Source of the DNA: Mactra quadrangularis
Taxonomy: Eukaryota > Mollusca > Bivalvia > Venerida > Mactridae
Reading direction: 5' to 3'
Length of the DNA: 64,000 nucleotides
Assembly (NCBI GenBank): GCA_025267735.1
Contig: CM046297.1
Coordinates: 17,262,011 to 17,326,010, forward strand
This document shows positions 55,205 to 64,000 of this stretch, piece after piece (position 1 is the stretch's first letter; the number at the start of each line of letters is the position of its first letter). Below the pieces are notes generated by a model. It was not told the DNA's origin. It was given only the letters and a program-made list of their open reading frames with translations, and did not search any database. The position numbers and the translations under genes are program-made.

Positions 55205-55445
55205 AATTTTATAAGTATAAAAGGGCAATAACTCCAAAAATAATTCATCCAGAGTTATCCCCTTTCACAGTATGGTTAATATAGTCCCACAAAATAATTA
55301 TACCAACTTTCAATAAAATAACTTGAATAGTGTTGAAGATATAAGAGTTTCAAAAATCTTTAACCTGAAAACCAACGCCAACGCCGATGCCGACGCAAAA
55401 GTGATAGCAATAGCTCTCATTTCTTCGAAAAGTCGAGCTAATAAA
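55205..55445 (+). repeat. Element E, 3' end copy
   Basis: AAAGGGCAATAACTCCAAAA, CCAGAGTTATCCCC, AACGCCAACGCCGATGCCGA and TCGAAAAGTCGAGCTAAT correspond to the end of the 53060-54122 element: unit, hexamer run, terminal AAGTCGAGCTAAT. Confidence 0.7.
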
Positions 55446-55929
55446 AATGAACATTGATGGTTTAGCTTAGGGCTGTGACGGTTGGTCCACCTTAGGGTAT
55501 AGTTCAAACTGTAGTACAGGTGATACGGTTCGATTCGTTTTACGATCAATAAGAATATTACGTATCATATTCAAGAATATAATATACAAGTATCATGTAC
55601 TGGTATCTTAAGATGTGTTGTTAATTTCTCAAGTCATACAAGTAGAATTATGGAATGTCGCTGTTTTATTTACCAGAACAAACATGCCGAAAATATCTAA
55701 GTCAATAACAATGTTTATAATGAGAAGTGACAATGAAGGTATGGAAAGTTCTAAAGATGCCTTTCAGTCAGTTTAACATGCATTCTAGTAAACCGCGACA
55801 CTAATCTAATTGTGGCACTAAAACCGCGATTGGAACCGAACCGTAAGTTGAGCGAACTGTGACAGCCCTAATTGTTGATGTACATGTATTGTTTTCAAAA
55901 TTTCTTATTGATAATTTCATCCTACTTAC
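55446..55929. other. Intergenic
   Basis: No gene. GGGCTGTGACGGTTGG at about 55470 and GAACTGTGACAGCCCT at about 55854 form inverse outer words around a 400-base stretch that also contains CGGTTCGATTCG and CGATTGGAACCGAACCG, hinting at one more old inverted-repeat element. Confidence 0.4.
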
Positions 55930-56027
55930 CACAGGAACTTCTTCATATACTTGATGTTTCCATTTTCTCTAAAAACAATCTCAGAGTTGAACACGTATTG
56001 CCATGATTCACAGACATAAGTTGCAAC
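55930..56027 (-). CDS. Candidate internal exon, gene unknown
   Basis: 98 bp on the minus strand between a good acceptor (ATTTTAG) and a consensus donor (GTG|GTAAGT). One frame is open throughout, encoding 32 residues and two bases, beginning VATYVCESWQYVFNSEIVFR. No matching exons were found nearby. At 56600-56720 a diverged copy of the acceptor side and the upstream intron (CCTGAAATAGAC, AACCCGACAGAAATATAT) suggests a local duplication whose exon copy has drifted. It could be part of a gene lying mostly to the left on the minus strand, or a relic. I assign no family. Confidence 0.35.
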
Positions 56028-57631
56028 CTAAAATATAAAACATACGGGAACGTAAACCAAACAGAAATATTTCTTTAGGTTTTATTTATATGTAAAACTA
56101 AAATTAGAACTTTTGTATAATTATGCTTTTGTCCAAACCAATCAAATAGAATGTGTTCATTAGTTAGGTCAAATAATTAAATTTGGAAGGCAAATATTAC
56201 GTCGGAAACGAAAAAAAAATGTTAAGAGTAATATATTACTGTAGTCACATTTACTAGTTGCGGTCAAGTGGTCAAGTGGTCCATGTCATGTTTTGAACCT
56301 TAGGTCTGTACCATCAAAAGGCAGGTGTCATATAAAAAAGATCTTACAACAAAAATCATCTACAGCCAATGATTAGTTTGAAGACTAGAAATGTGAAGTT
56401 TTTAATTATTGTTTGAAGATTGAAACTGTCTGAAGTTATATTCAGAAGGTATACATACAGAATTTGACATCATGATTTTTTAGAATTAATATAAATAAAT
56501 ATCAAGCACTTTAATATAAATGTTTTCTACTTTTGAATTACGGAAGATTTTGTTGTTAGATTTTTTTGTAATATGACATAAATTGCCGAATATGTGAATC
56601 TTGAAATTTCTAGTCTGGTCTGCTCTTCTTGATCCAAAATACACCAGTCACAACCTGAAATAGACAAAAAAAACACGAGAAGAGAAACCCGACAGAAATA
56701 TATTTTTACATAATGACACAAGCACTGTACTAAATCAAATAGAAAAGGAAAAAAATGCTGAAAAAGAAACAAATTAAAATAGACATGAGGAAGGCAAGGG
56801 GTAGGAAAGCATGCATGGGGACAGGGAGGGCCACGGGCAGGGATTTTTACACCATGAGAGGTTTAATGGTCTGTTTAGGGTGGTCATTTCCGCTACCATT
56901 CCCACCTATTCACCAGGGCTATAGGAGGTCTCTGATCACCATTATTCCAAGATAGCTGACTTGCGTGAAATTTTTTTTTACCTAGTTAAGAAAATCTTAT
57001 TAAAAACCCCTAAAATCCATTCCCCTATTCAGTTACCCACAAGTAATCACTCCTTTCTTAGTATTAACCCCAACCCTCTACCTAAAACCTTTAAATCTTC
57101 AACGCCTCTGACTCAAAATGCACCAAACCTATCTCTAGATTAGAGAGTATACTCTCGTTAAAACTAACCAGAACTTATATAACATAACAATTTCTCCCAC
57201 ATTGAAAAATAAACTTACCATCATCTGGTTGTTTTTATAACTCTAAGGTCAATCCGAGTTTGTTGACAAATTAATATTTTTTAAACTAAAAGAACGACAA
57301 TTGTGTGTCCCCCTTGATGTACGAAAATAAAAACAATTAACTCATTTATTTAACATCTTTGTGTCATGTGATCTACAATATGTTTATGTCATAAATGAGT
57401 AGTTTGTGGTAAGTATATCGAATATGGAACATAAAGCTTTGATTGGGGTGATTTTGAGAGTTGGTTGACAGTATAAATGTGTATGTTTGAATGTTTGTAG
57501 ATACTTAGAATCATATATACATGTGCATTTGTAACAAGATGCATTATATGTATACATAACTGATTAAAGAGTCTGTACTATTTCCTTCGTCAATAATATT
57601 TACTAATCGACGAGATTAAATAGTAATTACG
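56028..57631. other. Intergenic
   Basis: Holds the diverged copy of the exon flank (about 56600-56720). The 56755-56955 and 56961-57143 frames have simple composition and no support. Otherwise AT-rich. Confidence 0.4.
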
Positions 57632-57871
57632 CGATGTAGAATTGGTCATACCAGATTAACACATTCATACCTTCTCAAAAGAGAGGAAGCACTTAAATGT
57701 ATACCATGTGACGAGCATTTCAATGTTAAACACGTTCTCATTGACTGTCAGGATCTTAAATACATTCGTGACGAACATTTTAAGACTAACTTATTTAAAG
57801 AACTTTTCGAGTCAGTACCATCATATGCGATACTTAACTTTTTGAAGGAAATAAATATGTATAACAAGTAA
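57632..57871 (+). pseudogene. 3' end of a non-LTR retrotransposon ORF2 (5'-truncated)
   Basis: Open from about 57632 to TAA at 57869-57871. It reads CRIGHTRLTHSYLLKREEA, then CIPCDE, VKHVLIDCQDLKYIR, and ends LNFLKEINMYNK. The R-x-GHTRLTHS-LL...C-x-x-C...H-LL-C order is the C-terminal zinc-finger-like tail found after the reverse transcriptase/RNase H of Jockey/I-type LINEs. A stop lies in frame a few codons upstream and no reverse transcriptase precedes, so it is a dead 5'-truncated insertion. The AAAAATTGCTGCTAAATGCA stretch just after is its likely 3' UTR. Confidence 0.85.
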
Positions 57872-58038
57872 AAAATTGCTGCTAAATGCAGCAAAGGGAT
57901 TGTCACGGCAAACAAAAAAGAATGATTAAGTATAATCCAAAGGTAACTCAAAAGAGCATTATATTGAATTGTCATGTTAAGGTTTTTCAGTAATTAAAAG
58001 GTAACTTGTCATAAAACGTTTTTCTGTTCAAATGTAAC

Positions 58039-58115
58039 AATCTCGTTCCAAAAGCCTAGTAAGATTCTCGATACTAGTTAGATTGAGAATCTTGACAAAT
58101 TTGGAGTACGCGAAT
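58039..58115. mobile_element. Hairpin element family B, copy 5
   Basis: AATCTCGTTCCAAAAGCCTA + GTAAGATTCTCGATACTAG on the left, then TAGATTGAGAATCTTGACAA and GGAGTACGCGAATGG. The arms are diverged; the central CTCGATACTAGTTAGATTGA palindrome is well kept. Confidence 0.7.
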
Positions 58116-58945
58116 GGTCTGGATCTAGACACCATCTTTATGCCGACAGGATGTTTGGTTTTAGTTGGATTTATTTCCAGTAATTCATATTTGCATGACG
58201 CTTAAAAAGATCGGCAGAAGGGAAAACATAGTTCTTCAGAACAGAAGCTATTTACATGACTTATCGCTTCTGTTTAGTCAAGTGCTCCTCACATTGCGGA
58301 TCTGTTCTTACCAATCCGTGTAACCAATCATCTAACTAATGCATAACTGTCCAGCATCTTTGAATTTCGACATTTTGATTTTACAGGCGTGAACATTTGT
58401 TGCATTTATTGCATTTATTTTTTAATCACGAGACAGTCATGCAATCTAAATGTGTGTGTCTTTGCCTTGAAATAGAAATATCAGTTTGCGCATTGTATTT
58501 AAGCAGAGGTAGAGAGTCAGCGAGTGAATCTTTCAAACCAGTGTATTAGAGAGTAGTCATACCTTTACTTGTTACGGAAGAATTTTGTTGCCGGATACAC
58601 GAAAGGATTTAACATGTATTTTAATTCCGAAAAGATGCACTTAAATACAAAAGGCAAGCTATTTCGAATAGAAATCATTTTTCTTAATAATGAATTCACT
58701 CGGACTCGAGAAAACATACTCCATTCGAACAAATTAAAAACTGGCGAGCTTTTCACCTAGGTGTAAATGTCCGTCATTTTAACTCTCTTAAAATTACCTG
58801 GTCCGTCTGGTCAATAGTCCGTCAATATAGTACCAAACTTTTCATAATTAAAAAAAGTCTGCAAAAATAATCTTACATCTGCTCGATCTATAACCAGAAG
58901 CAAGTTCAATTACACAAAACGCTACAGTACGTCACATAACGATGC
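58116..58945. other. Intergenic
   Basis: The opposed frames at 58565-58760 have no recognisable motif. CTTAAAATTA(C/A)CTGGTCCG occurs at about 58788 and again at about 59128, a small direct repeat flanking the next element. Confidence 0.4.
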
Positions 58946-59054
58946 ATTCGGAACTCCTCGGTCATACATTTGTTTACTTTAACGCCGGACATTTCAAAAT
59001 AGCGTCCAAATATGTCCGAGATTATTCGCAGCAAATGGACGAGGACTTCCGAAT
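58946..59054. mobile_element. Hairpin element family A, long copy
   Basis: ATTCGGAACTCCTCGGTCAT on the left, ATGGACGAGGACTTCCGAAT on the right. The flanking AACGATGC and GTATCGTT words extend the arms, and CCGGACATTT / AAATATGTCCG pair inside. Longer loop than other family A copies. Confidence 0.75.
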
Positions 59055-59919
59055 GTATCGTTGCGGAACGTTCTGTAACGTTCGCAGTTACTGAACTCAA
59101 CCCTGGTCCGTAACTCTTATGCTCTTAAAATTAACTGGTCCGCTGCACTTAATCATAGTTAGAAAAGATCGCCAATAGAGCTCAGTAAGAGTAAGAATTA
59201 AGAGTCAATGTTACACGATTACGCTTCTTTATTTATACAGTCGGCTAATAAGAAAAAAAGGTATATTATTAAAATATATGAATCATATCAAATTAGTTTT
59301 CAAATGATAAATGATCCAACAGTTGAAATATATAATATTTACAACAATATGTGATGAAGCAATCGACGATTCTTTTAATAGTTAAAGTCTGCAAAGTTAT
59401 TTCTTAAAATATAATTTCGATATTGGTGTCTTATCTTTTCAAATAAAATATTGGCAAATATCAATAATATTATGTACTATACACACATTATGATACGCAT
59501 ATTTGTTAAACTGTATCCGTATACTAAACTGGTCTCCTGGTCCGGTTGGTTTGCGATTTATACCTACCCCTTTTCGTGTGATTCGAAAGGATTTGCGGAA
59601 ATGTGTTGATATAAAACGCTGATTTTTCGTGTGTTGCATTGTTGCAAGAATAATTGTTTATATGGATTCCCCCAAAAATGATTTTTCTATTTAACTTTTA
59701 ACGGAAATGGGCTGTACTATGACTGCATTAAAAACAATAGATTTGTCGGCAGTGGAAATCGAAAGGATTTTTATCATTTTTTATCACGTGACTTTTGCCC
59801 ATTGCTATCAAAATCTACCCACCACAATATCACGGCGTTGAGACGCCGTGAAATAACATATAGGATTTTAAGTCATTACTATCGATTGAATTAAATTATA
59901 TTATCATCAAATATTTTCG
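59055..59919. other. Intergenic with one short hairpin
   Basis: TCACGGCGT-TGAG-ACGCCGTGA at about 59830-59851 is a perfect 9-bp stem with a 4-base loop. No Helitron-like CTAG end follows. Otherwise AT-rich. Confidence 0.45.
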
Positions 59920-59975
59920 GTGCGATATGACCTTTTTGTGTTGGTGCGCCGTAAAACCCAAACAAACAAACTGTA
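59920..59975 (+). mobile_element. SINE tail fragment
   Basis: GATATGACCTTTTTGTGTTG and GCGCCGTAAAACCCAAACAA + ACAAAC: only the last 50 bases of the shared SINE 3' end remain. Confidence 0.75.
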
Positions 59976-61744
59976 CTTTTTTTGTTTTTATGAAAATCAA
60001 ACATTACTAAAAGAGTGGTTTTAGTAGTTTTTGTTTCAGAAATGTTAGTGAAAATGTACGCAATCTTCATAGCAGTTTTCAGTTGAGTTTCGTCTTTAAT
60101 TGAAATAGTATTACTTTACTGAAAATCAGCACAAAGTTGTTGTTTTTTGTGATTAGCCAATCTGGAAAGGAATCACTATTTTCTATAACAGCAAAGCAAA
60201 GGAGTGTAAAGTGTGGTGACATATTGATAAGGCTTTATGGTAAGTGCTCAGACGATCATTTAATGGGCGAATACAGCAGTAAGTGAAAAGTGAATACACG
60301 TACGTACATTAATAAATGTTATAACATGCACTTGCTGCACTGAGTATTTCAGAGAAATGGACAATTATGTAAGGATTTTGATCGTGTTCATGATTTACAT
60401 CACTTGCAATACTTCATGTATGACAGAACGCTAGCTTACGTCATAACATCTAGACAGCATCGATACATAAGACTCTTCATAAACAGTCAACAATTTCTTG
60501 ACATGGAGACGAAAATAAAGATTTTGCCGAAAGTATTAAGGGTAAAGAAGAAGTATGAGGCATTAAGAACAGCAACAGTAAAACAACACGGATCTTTTAC
60601 ACAGACACAAAGCATAAAACAGAAAGTTTTCTTATGTTTTTAATTTTTGTTATGAAAAAGACACTACAATCAGAAATCAAAACAAGAAGCTAAAGGTTTT
60701 CCTCATTAGAAAGGATAGTGGTAAAAACATCACTGGATGTTTAAAGCAGATGTACCAACCTACAGGAAGTGTAAAAAGCCATGCATATTTTTGTACTTTA
60801 AACAATGGACTTGCCCGCTCAAAAGGTGAATACTCGTATGATGACGCTTATAAGTCATTTGTACCGATTTTAATATACTATTTTGACGTTCAAATCTATT
60901 ACAAATAGTTCATAACTGACACTAACCAAAAACGGTAAGAAAACATTTGAAAAATCAAAACACATTTTCTCTTTAACATATCCGTATACTTTTTAGAATA
61001 GCACAACTATTATTGCTTACAATATTTAAAAAATCTAAAAATTAGTTCGTATTATAAATTATCATTACATTATAGATAAAAAATTATCTTACAACACTGT
61101 ATATTTCATAAACAACTTATTTACACTTACAAGTTGAAATAATATTGTTATTAAATAATTACAAGAAAAAACATTTAAACTGATTGTATACACAATTTAT
61201 ATTACCTCTTTCGAAAATGAAAATAAGGAAAAAAAACTTACAATAATCCTGTATGCATTATCTTATAATTAAACAATATCATACAAGTAAGTATCATGTA
61301 GTAAAATCATTAACTATTATTATAAAAAGCATTTAGCTTTATAACAAAAGACATTTTTTATAAACCGAACTTATTATTACTAAATGCTAAAGTTTACAAA
61401 AAAAGATGTTTCAGTAATTTAGAATAACTAAACTTATCTTTCAATTCATTTTGATAAAATATAAATGAACTTTGTCAAATACCTTTCACATCCATGTATA
61501 CAGCAACATACTTTATTATAAATTATTTGTTCTTACAAATACTCCGTGAGGCAAATAGAAAGTATAACAAGGACATATGGTGCTTTTGGAATTACAAATT
61601 GGCCTTTCTCGAAATTAGCTTTAAATATATACATGTAATTAGCTCCCTAGCCAGACTTAGTACTATCGTCTTTATGTCCGTTACTCCATGTATTATAAAT
61701 AGCACCTTATAAATTTGGTGCATCATTAATATATTGTGAATAGA
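59976..61744. other. AT-rich intergenic
   Basis: Very AT-rich. The frames at 60404-60643 and 61494-61712 lack support. No RNA gene or repeat partner. Confidence 0.45.
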
Positions 61745-62337
61745 TAGTGAATTCCGATCTAGCTATCCTCCCATAAAGGGGTCTTCACTGGATTTCTCAG
61801 AACTATGTGTTAAACTCTAAGAATAATTCCGATCTAGCTATCCTCCCATAAAGGGGCCTTCACTAGATTGCTCAAAATTATGTGTTAAACTCTATGAATA
61901 ATTCCGATCTAGCTATCCTCCCTTTAAGGGGCCTTCACTAGATTGCTCAGAATTATGTGTTTAAACTCTAAGAATAATTCCGATCTAGCTATCCTCCCTT
62001 AAAAAGGTCCTTCACTAGTTCGCTCAGAATTATGCGTTCAAACTCTTAGAATAATTCCGATCTAGCTATCCTCCCATAAAGGGCCCTTCACTAGATTGCT
62101 CAGAATTATGTGTTTAAACTCTAAGAATAATTCCGATCTAGCTATCCTCCCATAAAGGGCCCTTCACTAGATTGCTCAGAATTATGTGTTTAACTCTTAG
62201 AATAATTCCGATCTAGCTATCCTCCCATAAAGGGCCCTTCACTAGATTGCTCAGAATTATGTGTTTAACTCTTAGAATAATTCCGATCTAGCTATCCTCC
62301 CATAAAGGGTCCTTCACTAGATTGCTCAGAATTATTG
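61745..62337. repeat. 75-bp tandem repeat, eight copies
   Basis: Units begin GAATAATTCCGATCTAGCTA + TCCTCCCATAAAGGG and continue TTCACTAGATTGCTCAGAAT + TATGTGTTTAAACTCT. Eight GATCTAGCTATCCTCC blocks occur at 73-77-base spacing. Small indels (TTAAAAAGG, TTTAAGG) vary between copies; the first unit is the most diverged. Confidence 0.95.
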
Positions 62338-63239
62338 ATATCTTTTAATATTTAAATGAGGAAATGTTTAGGTCTTACATCTTACTAACAAATACAATAA
62401 TTATAGACATAGTACATCATTATCAAGCATCATCAGGTCTAATAACATGTATTTGAAAATTACAAAAATATTTTTGAAAGTTTAGTTAGAAAAAAATACC
62501 CACATTTTTTCATGTGTATTTAAAACAAAAAACGTTACAATGAATATGTTTGTATATACATAGAAGTGTAGGTATAAGTATAAATCATTGATTTTGTGTA
62601 TGAAGTAGATGATTTAAATGTCAAAATTCAACTTATTATAACAAATGCAAAACAAAATTAAAATAGTAGCCTAACCATAATTAAAGCATTCATTTCTACT
62701 AGAATGTATTGACATTGAAAAAAACATTGCATTAGTATATTTCTATTGGAGAGAAAAATGTTTTGAAAACTTTCCAATGTTTTCTTGATAGATCAATCAG
62801 TATGTAATAACATAATTTCTGCTAACCATATTTGTATGTATGAGAAATGAGGAACAGTATTTCGTATAACTCCTCAAATGAAACAAACAACAGGTAATGA
62901 CATTTTATTTCGAGATAGAAATCTCAATGAGAATAACATGTCATGCGTTGACATGTTATACTTTATCGATATTTTTAACTTAGTGGGTCAATTTAACAAA
63001 ATATGAGCTCAAAAGAAGGGGAAATGAATATATTAACTCTATTACTATGTAAGTAATATCTACGCACTTATCCACTGAGCCAAACGTACTGAACAGATAC
63101 ATTTGCTTTCATAAGAACGAAAAATACTTTGAAACTATACCACAATATCCCGTACTAACGTGTTCCTCCATCAATTGGATGAGTCCAAAATAAAAAGTAC
63201 AAAATCATGCTATGTTTACATAATTGATTTATATATCTG
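62338..63239. other. AT-rich intergenic between arrays
   Basis: No gene. TTTGGCTCAGTGGATAAGTG on the minus strand at about 63067-63086 resembles a tRNA box A region, but there is no box B or stem partner, so it is at most a SINE head remnant. Confidence 0.4.
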
Positions 63240-64000
63240 TTATCTTTAAACAGAGATCTAGATGAGAAGGGCAGCATTTTAACATTTATAAGAGCGTATA
63301 TGTTATCTTAATTAAAGAAAAAAACCTACATGAGAGAAATGATAGAATGGCAAGTCATTTAGTGTGTATGTTATCTTGATTTAAGGCAGAGACTTGCCTT
63401 AGCATTATGTAAGAATGACATGTCATTTTGTGAGTCTGTTATTTTATTTAAGGATAGAAACCTACATGAGAGAAATGATAGAATGACATGTCATTTTGTG
63501 TGTATGTTATCTTAATTAAAGAATAAAACCCGACATGAGAGAAATGATAGAATGACAGGTCATTTTGTGTGTATGTTATCTTGATTTAAGGCAGAGACTT
63601 GCCTTAGCATTATGTAAAATGACATGTCATTTTGTGAGTCTGTTATTTTATTTAAGGATAAAAACCTACATGAGAGAAATGATGAATGACATGTAATTTT
63701 GTGTGTATGTTATCTTAATTAAAGAATAAAACCCGACATGAGAGAAATGATAGAATGACAAGTCATTGTGTGCGTATGATATCTTGATTTAAGGCAGAGA
63801 CTTGCCTTAGCATTATGTAAAATGACATGTCATTTTGTGAGTCTGTTATTTTATTTAAGGATAGAAACCTACATGAGAGAAATGATAGAATGACATGTAA
63901 TTTTGTGTGTATGTTATCTTAATTAAAGAATAAAACCCGACATGAGAGAAATGATAGAATGACAGGTCATTTTGTGTGTATGTTATCTTGATTTAAGGCA
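63240..64000. repeat. 204-bp satellite, runs off the right edge
   Basis: GGCAGAGACTTGCCTTAGCA recurs at 63385, 63590, 63793 and (start only) 63997, giving periods of 205, 203 and 204. Each unit holds three related ~68-base subunits built on AGAATGACA(T/G)GTCATTTTGTG and TTATCTTAATTAAAGAATAA or TTATTTTATTTAAGGATA. AATGACATGTCATT is itself a perfect palindrome repeated in every unit. At least 3.5 units are visible. Confidence 0.95.

Noticed and set aside
59829..59851. Helitron 3' hairpin
   Set aside because: A perfect stem is present but no CTAG-type end follows within the usual distance and no matching 5' end was seen.

Overview
This is a nuclear window from an animal, most likely a bivalve mollusc or a close lophotrochozoan relative. 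It is AT-rich, its genes are split into small exons with GT-AG introns, and it is full of tRNA-derived SINEs whose tails end in a GGCGTTAAAC core followed by AAAC repeats, a type common in bivalves. The gene content (secreted C1q-domain, EGF-repeat and cysteine-repeat proteins) also fits a bivalve. Species cannot be assigned from sequence alone.

Five protein genes can be built exon by exon with consistent reading phase. (1) 10733-14888 (+): a secreted cysteine-rich protein of GCC2/GCC3 (ephrin-receptor-like) repeats, with three near-identical exon-plus-intron copies in tandem. (2) 15965-17757 (-): a secreted single-domain C1q protein. (3) 23276-24753 (+): a DUF218/YdcF-like protein with all family motifs. 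(4) 26430-28839 (-): a membrane protein with a mucin-like Ser/Thr stalk, one EGF-like domain and one transmembrane helix. (5) 31770-43316 (+): a ten-exon, 377-residue secreted protein with five EGF-like domains and a C-terminal eight-cysteine region I do not recognise. One canonical tRNA gene, tRNA-Arg(CCT), lies at 6478-6550. Four of the five proteins are secreted or surface proteins of types often linked in bivalves to recognition, adhesion or matrix; there is no operon logic and no evidence that they act together.

The rest is mostly repeats. 1-10.7 kb: intergenic, with SINEs, two short hairpin elements and the tRNA. 17.8-22.5 kb: AT-rich, almost featureless. 30.6-43 kb: the introns of the EGF gene hold minisatellites of 27, 55 and 50 bp, SINEs with clear target-site duplications, and perfect hairpins. 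44-59 kb: a graveyard of palindromic elements (several foldback/MITE families), a Helitron-like element, a 5'-truncated LINE end at 57.6-57.9 kb, and a repeat with internal tandem units at 53.0-54.1 kb. 61.7-64 kb: a 75-bp array and a 204-bp satellite that runs off the right edge.

The observations most worth following up are the tandem exon duplication, the unknown C-terminal domain of the EGF protein, a SINE copy with an inverted head-plus-middle module, and two families of about 50-110 bp hairpin elements scattered across the window.
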